A stretch of 64,000 bases of DNA. It comes from Streptomyces sp. H27-C3. GTDB taxonomy: Bacteria; Actinomycetota; Actinomycetes; Streptomycetales; Streptomycetaceae. The stretch lies in the NCBI RefSeq assembly GCF_030063415.1, contig NZ_JASITA010000006.1, positions 124,001-188,000 on the forward strand, read 5' to 3'. Positions 31,690 through 40,336 of the stretch are shown here, one piece after another; the first letter of the stretch is position 1, and every line of letters begins with the position of its first letter. Made by a program: the position numbers and the translations under genes. The notes below the pieces were generated by a model, which saw only the letters and a list, made by a program, of their open reading frames with translations, was not told the DNA's origin and ran no database searches.

Positions 31690-34600
31690 ATGACGCGAGC
31701 CGAGCAGCCAACGGTCGTGAGCCCCACCTCCGACGCACTAGCCGCAGACTCACGCGAGCGAGCCGTACGAGCCCTGTTGCGTATCCCACCGCTCCGGCGG
31801 TTGTGGAGCGCGCAGCTCGTCGGCAATATCGGCGATGCCCTCGCCCTCCTCGTGCTTCTGCTGCTGTCGCTTCAGGTGGCGATCTCGGAAGGGTCGTTCG
31901 GCGGTGGTTACCGCGGTGCGGCGTTTGCGGTCGCCGCGGTGTTCGGGGCTCGGATCCTTGCCACATTCCTTTTCGGAGCGGTACTCCTGGGCCCGGTCTC
32001 CTCACTGACCGCGCCCTCGGGACCGCTCGACCGACGCTGGACCATGATCGGTGCGGACGGGCTGCGGCTCGCCCTGTTCGTCGTCGCACCGTTGTGGATC
32101 GACTGGACCCCGGACAGGGCCCAGGCCCTCCTCCTGATCACCGTTTTCGTCGCCGGTGTCGCCGAGCGCTTCTGGACCGTCTGCAAGGAGGGCGCGGCCC
32201 CCGCACTGGTGCCCGGCCCGCCCGCGGAGGGCGCGGCCATACGGCCGTTGCCCGACCACCTCGACGCGCTGCGCCGACTTTCCCTCCGCACCGGCTTTGT
32301 CGCCCTGCCCGCCGCCGGCGCCGTGCTTCTGCTGGCGACGCTGATCGGCAATCTGCTGGGGACCGGCATCGACTGGTTCTCCCTGCACCAGGCAGCCCTT
32401 GGCTCGTACGTCGCCGCGGGTCTCTTCGGGGCGTCCGTTTCGACGCTGTACTTCCTTGAACTGCCCGGCGTGCAGACGCCGCGCGCGCGCTCCCCCCTGG
32501 AGGGTCTGCGCCGTCCCAAGACCGGCACCGGAATCGACCGGGGGCGCACGGGCGCGATCCCGCTCACCGTCCTGGCCTGCGCCGCTGTCGCCGGGGCCGT
32601 CGCCGCCGCTGCTGCTGTCGCCGTACTGCACGCCATCGACCTGGGCGGTGGCCCTGTCGCCTTCGCCCTGCTCTTCCTCGCCCTGACGGGCGGCACGGTC
32701 ATCGGGATCCGCAAGGCCGAGAAGGTGCTGCCCACGCTGTCGCGGCGCAGGCTGTTGTCCCTCGCGATCGCCGTCACCGGCGTCGCGCTGCTCGCCATGG
32801 GCCTGGTGCCCGACACGTCGACCGTGCTCTTCATCAGCGTGCTCGCCGGTTTCTCGGCCGGAGTCGCCGCGAACACCGGGCACACGCTGATAGACCAGGA
32901 GACCGAGGACTTCCGGCGGGCCCGTACGACCGAGCACCTGCAGGCCGTCGTGGGTGTCTCCATGGCCCTCGGTGCGGTCGCGGCCCCGCTGCTGGCCGCC
33001 GCCATCGGGCCGCAGCGCCTGGCGAGCGGCGAATTCGTCTTCGCGCACGGCGGCGCGGCCTTCACCCTGATGCTCATCGGCGCGCTGCTGCTGCCCGTCG
33101 CGGCCATCGTCCTCGCCAAGACGGACGACCGGCAGGGCGTGACCCTGCGCCGCGATCTGCGCGAGGCACTGCGCGGCGGCGACCCGGACCAGGCGCCCGC
33201 CGCCACCGGTTTCTTCATCGCCATGGAGGGCGGTGACGGGGCCGGAAAGTCCACCCAGGTCGAGGTGCTCGCCGAGTGGATCCGCAACAAGGGCCACGAG
33301 GTGGTCGTCACACGCGAACCCGGCGCGACGCCCATCGGCAAGCGGCTGCGTTCGATTCTGCTCGACGTGTCGAGCGCCGGTCTGTCGAACCGGGCCGAGG
33401 CACTGCTGTACGCCGCCGACCGTGCCGAGCACGTCGATTCCGTCGTGCGCCCCGCGCTGGAACGCGGCGCCATCGTGATCACCGACCGCTACGTCGACTC
33501 GTCCGTGGCCTACCAGGGCGCGGGCCGTGACCTGTCGCCGACCGAGATCGCCCGTATCTCACGCTGGGCGACCGACGGACTCGTACCGCATCTGACGGTG
33601 CTGCTCGATGTGTCCCCCGAGACCGCGCGGGAGCGCTTCACGGAGGCGCCGGACCGACTGGAGTCGGAGCCGCCGGAGTTCCACGCGCGCGTACGGCACG
33701 GTTTCCTGACGCTGGCCGCGGCCGCCCCGGCGCGCTACCTGGTGGTGGACGCCGGCCAGGAGCCGGAATCGGTCAGCACGGTCGTACGTCACCGTCTCGA
33801 CCAGCTGCTGCCGCTCTCCGAGGCCGAGGTGAAGGCCCAGGAAGAGGCGCGCAAGGCCGCCGAGGAAGAGGCGCGCCGCAAGGCCGAGGAAGAGGCCGCG
33901 CGCAAGGCGGAGGAGGAGCGACTGGAGCGCGAGCGCCAGGAGCAGCTCGCCAAGCTCCGTGCCGAGGAGGAGGCGCGCAAGCGCCGCGAGATCGAAGAGG
34001 CGCGGCAGCGCGAGATCGAACGGCAGGCGGAGGAAGACAGGCTGCGCGCCGAGGAGGCCCGCCGACTCGCGGAGGAGGAGCGGCTGCGCCGCGAGGCCGA
34101 GGCGAAGGCGCGGGCCGCCGAGCAGGACAGGCTGCGCAAGCAGGCCGAGGAAGAGGCCAGGCTGCGGGCCGAGGCGGAGGAGCGCCGCCGCGAGAAGCAG
34201 CGCAGGGCGGAAGAGGCGCTGCTGCGGGCGGAGGAGGCTCGTCGCCTCGCGGAGGCGGCTGCGGCGGCATCCGCGGCAGCGGCGACGGCTTCGGCCGCAG
34301 CCGAGGCCGCGAAGGCACCGGCCCCGCGACCGACTCCGGCTCCGGCTCCGGCACCGGCTCCGCGACCGGCTCCGGCTCCGACTCAGGCTCAGGCTCCGGA
34401 TCTCAGCGACAGCGAGACGACGCTGACGACGCCGGTCGTCCCGATGCCGGCCGTCCGGGCCGACGACATGACGCTGACGGTTCCGACCCCGCAGCTCGAT
34501 CTGAGCAAGCAGGATGCGGCGCCGGCGGGCGGGACATCGACGGACGCGACACCGGCTGACAGGGCGCCTGTGGACGGGGCACCGGCCGACAGGACACCTG

Positions 34601-35217
34601 CGGGCAAGGCGCCGGAGGGGCGCGCGTCGGCGGAGAGTACGCATGCGGAGAACGCACCGGCCGACCGAGGGCGCTCGGGCAAGGCGCCGTCCGGCAAGGC
34701 TCCCGCAGGGAGGACGCGCCCCAACAAGACGTCGGTCGCTGCGGCGCCGTTCGGGAACGACGAGACCACAGTGCTGCCGCGGGTCCCGGATGTTTCGGGT
34801 GCGGCTGGTGCGCCGGGCGCGATGGACGAGACGGCTGTGCTGCCGCCCGTACGGGACGGGGCTCCCCGATCGTCCGGGTCGTCCGGGTCGGCCGACGAGA
34901 CCACGGTGCTGCCGCCCGTACGGGAGACTCGGCCCACCGACGAGCCGTCGGACCGGGTGCCGCGGGGCTTCTTCCGGGACGAGCAGGACGCGCCGGGCGC
35001 CGCCCAGGAGGGCAACGACCGCACGCGTGAACTGCCGCAGTTCGACCCGGAGGGCGGGCGCCCGGCGCCCGGCCCCACTCCTCGTACGCGTCGGCGCTCG
35101 GACTGGGCGGAGGAGACTCCGCTCGACGATCTTCCGTCCCTGGCGGACGAGTTGCTCGGCGATCACGACAGTGACGATGAGGGCGACGGCAGGCGCGGCA
35201 AGGGCAAGGGCCGCTGA
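31690..35217 (+). CDS. tmk: MFS transporter-like / thymidylate kinase fusion with long coiled coil
   Basis: 1175 aa. Residues about 30-485 form a 10-12-helix MFS-like domain (LWSAQLVGNIGDALALLVLL). Thymidylate kinase follows at about 508-715: P-loop EGGDGAGKSTQ (513-523), DRYVDSSVAYQGAG, LID DRLESEPPEF. Residues 717-873 are an unbroken Ala/Glu/Arg coiled coil (EEARRKAEEEAARKAEEERL). Then a Pro/Ala linker and three ETTVLP-type repeats (about 1025, 1047, 1070). dTMP phosphorylation is essential and no other tmk is seen here. The MFS-Tmk fusion next to topA is an established Streptomyces arrangement; the tail is much longer than the kinase needs. Confidence 0.93.
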   Translation: MTRAEQPTVVSPTSDALAADSRERAVRALLRIPPLRRLWSAQLVGNIGDALALLVLLLLSLQVAISEGSFGGGYRGAAFAVAAVFGARILATFLFGAVLLGPVSSLTAPSGPLDRRWTMIGADGLRLALFVVAPLWIDWTPDRAQALLLITVFVAGVAERFWTVCKEGAAPALVPGPPAEGAAIRPLPDHLDALRRLSLRTGFVALPAAGAVLLLATLIGNLLGTGIDWFSLHQAALGSYVAAGLFGASVSTLYFLELPGVQTPRARSPLEGLRRPKTGTGIDRGRTGAIPLTVLACAAVAGAVAAAAAVAVLHAIDLGGGPVAFALLFLALTGGTVIGIRKAEKVLPTLSRRRLLSLAIAVTGVALLAMGLVPDTSTVLFISVLAGFSAGVAANTGHTLIDQETEDFRRARTTEHLQAVVGVSMALGAVAAPLLAAAIGPQRLASGEFVFAHGGAAFTLMLIGALLLPVAAIVLAKTDDRQGVTLRRDLREALRGGDPDQAPAATGFFIAMEGGDGAGKSTQVEVLAEWIRNKGHEVVVTREPGATPIGKRLRSILLDVSSAGLSNRAEALLYAADRAEHVDSVVRPALERGAIVITDRYVDSSVAYQGAGRDLSPTEIARISRWATDGLVPHLTVLLDVSPETARERFTEAPDRLESEPPEFHARVRHGFLTLAAAAPARYLVVDAGQEPESVSTVVRHRLDQLLPLSEAEVKAQEEARKAAEEEARRKAEEEAARKAEEERLERERQEQLAKLRAEEEARKRREIEEARQREIERQAEEDRLRAEEARRLAEEERLRREAEAKARAAEQDRLRKQAEEEARLRAEAEERRREKQRRAEEALLRAEEARRLAEAAAAASAAAATASAAAEAAKAPAPRPTPAPAPAPAPRPAPAPTQAQAPDLSDSETTLTTPVVPMPAVRADDMTLTVPTPQLDLSKQDAAPAGGTSTDATPADRAPVDGAPADRTPAGKAPEGRASAESTHAENAPADRGRSGKAPSGKAPAGRTRPNKTSVAAAPFGNDETTVLPRVPDVSGAAGAPGAMDETAVLPPVRDGAPRSSGSSGSADETTVLPPVRETRPTDEPSDRVPRGFFRDEQDAPGAAQEGNDRTRELPQFDPEGGRPAPGPTPRTRRRSDWAEETPLDDLPSLADELLGDHDSDDEGDGRRGKGKGR

Positions 35218-35243
35218 TAGGGGTTCCAGGAACCCGGTAGGTA

Positions 35244-35285
35244 GCGCCGGGCGGGCTTACTTTCTCAGGCCCGCCCGGCGCTTTT
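35244..35285 (+). terminator. Terminator after tmk fusion
   Basis: Perfect 13-bp stem GCGCCGGGCGGGC (35244-35256) with GCCCGCCCGGCGC (35269-35281), then TTTT. Confidence 0.9.
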
Positions 35286-35354
35286 GTGCGTCCAGCGTGA
35301 GCCGTCCGTACGTCGCGGCGACTGCCGTGGGCGACGACTGTCAGTCCCGTCGCC

Positions 35355-35432
35355 CACAATGGGAACCGACAACGGAAGCCGACAACGGAAGCCGGCAATG
35401 GAAGCCGGCAATGGAATCCGAAAATCGGAGCC
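35355..35432. repeat. 13-bp tandem repeat upstream of holB
   Basis: Six imperfect units of 13 bp; the best are GACAACGGAAGCC (35368, 35381) and GGCAATGGAAGCC/GGCAATGGAATCC (35394, 35407). The last unit (35420) and first (35355) are degenerate. Confidence 0.85.
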
Positions 35433-35507
35433 GCCCACGGGAACGGGCGGCATCACAGGACACCACAAGGCGAGCGCGCACCGGCGCGGGGCGAGGGCGG
35501 CAGCACG

Positions 35508-36722
35508 ATGACGGTATGGGACGACCTGGTCGGGCAGGAGCGTGTCCAGACGCAGCTTGCCGCCGCCGCCCGGGACGCCGACGCGCTCGTGACCTCGGTG
35601 CAGGACCGGACGGGGGTCCTCAAGGCCCCGCTCGCGTCGAAGATGACGCACGCCTGGCTGTTCACCGGTCCACCGGGCTCCGGGCGCTCCACCGCCGCCC
35701 GCGCCTTCGCCGCCGCCCTCCAGTGCGTGAGCCCGGACCGAGCACTGGGCGCCGCGCCGGGCTGCGGATTCTGCGACGGCTGTCATACGACGCTCATCGG
35801 CACCCACTCCGATGCCGAGATCGTCCGCACCGACCTGCTCTCCATCGGTGTGAAGGAGACCCGTGACCTGGTTCGGCGCGCTCAGCTCTCCCCGGCGGTC
35901 GGCCGCTGGCAGGTCATCCTCCTGGAGGACGCGGACCGCCTCACGGAGGGCGCGGGCAATGTGCTGCTGAAAGCGATCGAGGAGCCCGCTCCCCGCACGG
36001 TCTGGCTGCTGTGCGCGCCGTCCCTGGAGGACGTGCTCCCCACGATCCGTTCGCGCTGCCGCCATCTCACGCTCAGCACGCCCTCCGTCGCGGCCGTCAC
36101 CGATGTGCTGATCAGGCGTGACGGCATCGACCCCGAGGCCGCGGCGACGGCCGCCCGCGCCACCCAGGGCCACATCGGCCGAGCACGCCGCCTGGCCACC
36201 GACGAGCGTGCGCGGGCCCGCCGCGCCGTCGTCCTCAAGCTGCCGATGCGGATCGCCGACATCGGTGGCTGCCTGAAAGCGGCTCAGGAGCTGGTCGACG
36301 CGGCTGGGGAGGACGCCAAGCAGGTCGCCGAGGATGTGGATGTCAAGGAGACCGAGGGACTGAAGGCGGCGCTGGGCGCGTCGGCGGGCGGCCGGATGCC
36401 GCGCGGCACGGCAGGCGCGATGAAGGAGTTGGCCGACCGCCAGAAGCGCCGCTCGACCCGTACGCAGCGCGACACGCTCGATCTCGCCCTGACGGACCTG
36501 ACCGGTTTCTACCGCGACGTGCTGGCGCTCCAGCTCGGCTCGCGGGTCGCCCTCGCCAATGAGGACGTACGGGACTCCCTGGACCGCATCGCGCAGGGCT
36601 CGACCCCCGAGCGCACACTGCGCCGAATCGAGGCGATCATCGCCTGCCGCCAGGCGCTGGACCGCAACGTCGCGCCGCTGCTCGCGGTGGAAGCGATGAC
36701 GGTGGCGTTGCGGGCGGGGTGA
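35508..36722 (+). CDS. holB: DNA polymerase III delta-prime subunit
   Basis: 404 aa. TVWDDLVGQERVQTQL start, P-loop position GPPGSGRST (about 54-62) with Arg replacing the Walker Lys, zinc module CGFCDGCH, Walker-B-like ILLEDADRLTEGAGN, and sensor 1 region with the SRC motif (TIRSRCRHLTL). delta-prime is the non-hydrolysing clamp-loader subunit, which fits the changed P-loop. Conserved synteny with tmk. Actinobacterial length. Confidence 0.93.
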   Translation: MTVWDDLVGQERVQTQLAAAARDADALVTSVQDRTGVLKAPLASKMTHAWLFTGPPGSGRSTAARAFAAALQCVSPDRALGAAPGCGFCDGCHTTLIGTHSDAEIVRTDLLSIGVKETRDLVRRAQLSPAVGRWQVILLEDADRLTEGAGNVLLKAIEEPAPRTVWLLCAPSLEDVLPTIRSRCRHLTLSTPSVAAVTDVLIRRDGIDPEAAATAARATQGHIGRARRLATDERARARRAVVLKLPMRIADIGGCLKAAQELVDAAGEDAKQVAEDVDVKETEGLKAALGASAGGRMPRGTAGAMKELADRQKRRSTRTQRDTLDLALTDLTGFYRDVLALQLGSRVALANEDVRDSLDRIAQGSTPERTLRRIEAIIACRQALDRNVAPLLAVEAMTVALRAG

Positions 36723-36995
36723 GGACGGGGGCGGGGGCGGTACGACGCGGGCGTACGGGCCGGCGCGTGGCCGCGGGCGGCGGCGCGGGTTCTGCGCGGC
36801 GGGGTTCTGCGCGGCGGGACTCCGCATGGCGCGGGCCAAGACGGGCAATACCACGCGGGCCCGCCAATCGGCCACCGGCGCCGGGCGGAAGTGTCGGCCA
36901 CCAGTGCCGGGCGGCGGCGTTGACCATGGGTTCACCGGCTCACTCGTACGAGCAGCCCTCGGCACATTTGGTCATCACCGGACTACGCTCCGAGG

Positions 36996-38531
36996 ATGGA
37001 CACCAGGCGCCTGCTCCGTTACTCCGCCACCGCGCTCGCCACTGCGGGCCTGCTCATCTCCGGCTGCTCGTCGGGGACTTCGTCGCCGAATGCCTCGGCG
37101 TCGGTGCCGCAGAAGGCGGTTCCGGCCGAGCTCAAGGGGTACTACGCGCAGAAGCTGAGCTGGCGCGACTGCGGTGTGGCCGGTTTCCAGTGCGCCACGA
37201 TGAAGGCCCCGCTCGACTACGCGAAGCCCGCCGCCGGGGACATCAAGCTGGCGGTGTCGCGCAAGAAGGCCACGGGCCCCGGCAAGCGGATCGGCTCGCT
37301 CCTGGTCAACCCGGGCGGCCCCGGCGGTTCCGCGATCGGCTACCTCCAGGCGTACGCGGCCATCGGCTACCCGGAGCCGGTCCGCGCGCGGTACGACATG
37401 GTGGCCGTCGACCCGCGCGGCGTGGCGCGCAGCGAGCCCGTCGAGTGTCTGACGGGCAAGGAGATGGACGCGTACACCCAGATCGACCAGACCCCCGACG
37501 ACCAGTCGGAGACCGGCGAACTGGTCACGGCGTACAAGGACTTCGCCGCGGGCTGCGACAAGCGCTCGGCCAAGATCCTCCCGCATGTCTCCACAGTCGA
37601 ATCGGCCCGGGACATGGACATCCTGCGCGGGGTCCTGGACGACAAGAAGCTGAACTTCGTCGGAGCCTCGTACGGGACCTTCCTCGGCGCCACGTACGCC
37701 GAGCTCTTCCCGTCCCGCGCCGGCCGCCTCGTGCTGGACGGTGCGATGGACCCGTCGCTGCCCGCGCGCGACATGAACCGCGACCAGACCGGCGGCTTCG
37801 AGCTCGCTTTCCAGTCCTTCGCCGCGGACTGTGTCAAGCGCAAGGTCTGCCCGCTGGGCACGGGGACGGCCGACGAGGCGGGCAAGCGCCTCAAGGCGTT
37901 CTTCGACGAGCTCGACGCCAAGCCCGCCCCCACCGGCCAGAGCCGCCCCCTCGGTGAGGCGCTCGCCACCACCGGCGTGATCGCGGCGATGTACGACGAG
38001 TCCGCCTGGTCCCAGCTGCGCGACGGCCTGACCACCGCGATGGGCGGCGACGGAGCGGGCCTGCTGGCGCTGGCCGACACGTACTACGAGCGCTCCGACG
38101 ATGGCAGCTACGCGAACCTGATGTTCGCCAACGCCGCCGTGAACTGCCTGGACCTTCCTCCGGCCTTCACCGGCCCCGACGAGGTACGCGCCGGCCTCCC
38201 CTCCTTCGAGAAGACCTCCCCGGTCTTCGGCGAGGGCCTCGCCTGGGCCTCCCTGAACTGCGGCTACTGGCCGGTCAAGCCCACCGGCACCCCGCACCGC
38301 ATCAAGGCGAAGGGTGCGGCCCCGATCGTCGTGGTCGGCACCACCCGCGACCCGGCGACCCCGTACAAGTGGGCCCAACTCCTCGCGGACCAGCTGGACT
38401 CCGGCACCCTGCTCACCTACGAAGGCGACGGCCACACGGCGTACGGCCGCGGCAGCGACTGCATCGACACGGCGATCAACATCTACCTCCTGGAGGGCAC
38501 GCCCCCGAAGGACGCCAAGCAGTGCACCTGA
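36996..38531 (+). CDS. Secreted lipoprotein hydrolase, S33 / tripeptidyl-aminopeptidase type
   Basis: 511 aa. Lipobox ISGC (Cys24) after a twin-Arg-like start MDTRRLLR. Alpha/beta hydrolase: oxyanion NPGGPGGSAIG, nucleophile Ser225 in VGASYGTFLG, acid in GTTRDPATPY, His in GDGHTAYGRG. C-terminal TAP-like domain with two conserved Cys (LNCGYW, KQCT). Matches Streptomyces mycelium-associated SlpD/SlpE-type proteases, which trim N-terminal tripeptides. Anchored outside the membrane. The 273-bp gap before it holds a duplicated GGTTCTGCGCGGCGGG (36788-36817). Confidence 0.88.
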   Translation: MDTRRLLRYSATALATAGLLISGCSSGTSSPNASASVPQKAVPAELKGYYAQKLSWRDCGVAGFQCATMKAPLDYAKPAAGDIKLAVSRKKATGPGKRIGSLLVNPGGPGGSAIGYLQAYAAIGYPEPVRARYDMVAVDPRGVARSEPVECLTGKEMDAYTQIDQTPDDQSETGELVTAYKDFAAGCDKRSAKILPHVSTVESARDMDILRGVLDDKKLNFVGASYGTFLGATYAELFPSRAGRLVLDGAMDPSLPARDMNRDQTGGFELAFQSFAADCVKRKVCPLGTGTADEAGKRLKAFFDELDAKPAPTGQSRPLGEALATTGVIAAMYDESAWSQLRDGLTTAMGGDGAGLLALADTYYERSDDGSYANLMFANAAVNCLDLPPAFTGPDEVRAGLPSFEKTSPVFGEGLAWASLNCGYWPVKPTGTPHRIKAKGAAPIVVVGTTRDPATPYKWAQLLADQLDSGTLLTYEGDGHTAYGRGSDCIDTAINIYLLEGTPPKDAKQCT

Positions 38532-38538
38532 CCGACCA

Positions 38539-38581
38539 ACGCCCCCTCTGACCTGCGCGAAGCGGGCGGCTGAGGGGGCGT
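38539..38581 (+). terminator. Hairpin after the hydrolase gene
   Basis: ACGCCCCCTC (38539-38548) pairs with GAGGGGGCGT (38572-38581), 23-base loop. Confidence 0.65.
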
Positions 38582-38648
38582 GCGGAGCACCCTTCGAAAC
38601 TGTGTAGACTTGGTCGGGCTGCTGATCGCATCATGGTTCATGCAGCGC

Positions 38649-38722
38649 GCCGCCTTAGCTCAGCTGGCCAGAGCAACGCACTCGTAATGCGTAGGTCTCG
38701 GGTTCGAATCCCGAAGGCGGCT
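38649..38722 (+). tRNA. thrT: tRNA-Thr (CGT)
   Basis: 74-nt cloverleaf: acceptor GCCGCCT/AGGCGGC, D loop AGCTCAGCTGGCCAGAGC, anticodon loop CTCGTAA (anticodon CGT, reads ACG), T arm CGGGTTCGAATCCCG, discriminator T. CCA is not encoded. Followed by a strong terminator. Its 3' 42 bases are repeated at 46420. Confidence 0.96.
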
Positions 38723-38767
38723 CGGATTAACCCCAGGACTCACTCGCCGTGACCTGGGGTTTTTTCA
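38681..38767 (+). repeat. Direct repeat, left copy (tRNA 3' half plus terminator)
   Basis: From the anticodon loop through the terminator. Identical to 46420-46507 over the first 43 bp, then 5-8 bases of difference, then 37 identical bases (ACCCCAGG through the T-run). Confidence 0.9.
38731..38766 (+). terminator. tRNA-Thr terminator
   Basis: CCCCAGG (38731-38737) pairs with CCTGGGG (38753-38759), then T7. Confidence 0.92.
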
Positions 38768-38814
38768 TGCCTGGGGTGCGACGAGCCGCGCGGCGGGGTG
38801 CCCTGGAAGTGCCT

Positions 38815-38834
38815 GCGTGAGCCATGCGTGAGCG
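38815..38834 (+). repeat. TGCGTGAGC direct repeats near the tRNA
   Basis: Nonamer at 38815 and 38826, one helical turn apart, 50 bp past the tRNA terminator. Geometry of arm-type sites used by tyrosine integrases. The rest of 38768-38936 shows no gene. Confidence 0.5.
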
Positions 38835-38936
38835 GACGGGCGCAGAGGAAGCCGAACGCGGTACGCCGGAGGTGGGTAACCAGCGTGATCCGCTGGGTCA
38901 ACCTGTCGCGGCTAGCGGGTACGATCCGCCCGCAAC

Positions 38937-39419
38937 TCACTGGGAGGCTTCGGTTGCAGGCTTCACGGCCAAGGTGGGGTACCTGGTGTAGGGATTCCGG
39001 GAGTGGCCGCTACGGGCTTGGGCACTGCTGAGCAGATGGTCGCGCTCCGCTGGCAGGGCGGTGACGTCGATGACCCCGTCGGGCAGCGGCGCGTGGGGTT
39101 CGGCGTCGATGCCGAGCGTCGCGAAGTGCGTACGTCTGCCCAGTACCGCGGCCCGGTAGCCGCGGGTGTGCGTGAGGCTGCCGACGACGGTTTCCGGCCA
39201 GTGGGGCGCTCCGCCCTCGCCCGGCAGTACGGGGACGGCGGGCAGGCCCATGTCGGCGAGCGCCCGGCGGGCGCACATCCGGGCGGTGGCGAACTCGCGT
39301 TTCCTGGAGTCGACGGCGTTGCGGACGACCGCCGCCTCCTCGGGGAAGAGAGGGGCGTCGGCGAGGTCGTCGAATGCCTCGGAGACGGCGACGTCGGGCG
39401 GGAGGATCTGCTCTATCAC
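38937..39419 (-). pseudogene. Sfp-type 4'-phosphopantetheinyl transferase, 3'-truncated
   Basis: The GTG at 39419 forms a GTGA overlap with the phosphoesterase gene. Good match to Streptomyces PPTases for about 130 residues: RKREFATARMCARRALADMG, GSLTHTRGYRAAVLG, TLGIDAEPHAPLPDGVIDVT, LPAERDHL. Beyond about 39025 the sequence becomes unrelated (SGHSRNPYTRYP) to the stop. The second Mg-binding motif (F-S-x-K-E-x-x-Y-K) and the last 80-90 residues are missing, so it should be inactive. Truncation lies 260 bp from the tRNA repeat. Confidence 0.85.
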
Positions 39420-40336
39420 GGGGCGCTCGCCGCAGTGAGGACCCGGCGCGGCACGTTGCGGGGGTGGCCAGGACGGCGCCACTCCCTGGGGTAGCCGACC
39501 GACACCTCCTCGAAGCGCACACCGTCGTGCCAGGTGGTACGGGGGATGTGGAGGTGGCCGTAGACGACCACGCTGGTGTTGAAGCGGAGGTGCCAGTCGG
39601 CGGTGCGTTCCGTGCCGCACCACTGGGCGAACTCCTGGTGCCGCAGGATCCTCGTGGGTTCCCGGACCAGGGGGTAGTGGTTGACCAGCACCAGCGGCAT
39701 GTCGGGGTCGCAGGCGGCGAGGCGTTCCTCTGTGTAGGCCACGCGTGCGTGGCACCACTCCTCGCGGGTGGCGTACGGGTCGGGGTGCAGGAAGAACTCG
39801 TCGGTGCACACCACGCCCGCCTCGTACGCCTGGGCGATCGACTCCTCCTTGGTGGCGGCCGTGGGGGTGCGGAAGGTGTAGTCGTACAGCGTGAACAGGG
39901 GCGCGATGCGCACCGGGCCGCCTGCGCCCTCCCACAGTGCGTAGGGGTCCTCGGGGGTGAGGACGTCGAGGTCGCGGCAGATGTCGACCAGGTGCTGGTA
40001 CCGCTCAACGCCGCGCAGCTGGACCGGGTCTGGCCTCGGAGTCCACAGTTCGTGGTTGCCCGGGCTCCAGATCACCTTGGCGAACCGGTCGCGCAGCGTC
40101 CGCAGGGCCCAGGTGATGTCCTCGGTCAGCTCCCCCACGTCACCGGCCACGATCAGCCAGTCGCCGTCCGACGCGGGACGGAGCCCTTCGACGATCTTTC
40201 TGTTCTCCGGGTGGGCGATATGGAGGTCGCTGATGGCGAACAGATTCGGCTCGCTCTGCCGGTTCGGCTGATCCAACTCGTTCATCCGCTCATTCATCCG
40301 GTGCGTCTGACTCCTGACGGGCACGCTCTCATTCAC
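39416..40336 (-). CDS. Metallophosphoesterase
   Basis: 306 aa from GTG 40336 (overlaps the upstream stop); ATG at 40297 or 40285 are alternatives. Calcineurin-like motifs in order: ISDLHIAH, VAGDVGE, SPGNHELW, VNHYPLV, YGHLHIPR. Binuclear-metal phosphoesterase, cytoplasmic, substrate unknown. A pair of this gene with a PPTase gene is common in Streptomyces, so the two moved together. Confidence 0.85.
   Translation of the reverse strand: MNESVPVRSQTHRMNERMNELDQPNRQSEPNLFAISDLHIAHPENRKIVEGLRPASDGDWLIVAGDVGELTEDITWALRTLRDRFAKVIWSPGNHELWTPRPDPVQLRGVERYQHLVDICRDLDVLTPEDPYALWEGAGGPVRIAPLFTLYDYTFRTPTAATKEESIAQAYEAGVVCTDEFFLHPDPYATREEWCHARVAYTEERLAACDPDMPLVLVNHYPLVREPTRILRHQEFAQWCGTERTADWHLRFNTSVVVYGHLHIPRTTWHDGVRFEEVSVGYPREWRRPGHPRNVPRRVLTAASAP

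Noticed and set aside
28509..31826. 1105-codon antisense frame over topA
   Set aside because: Shadow frame with no domain; topA is certain.
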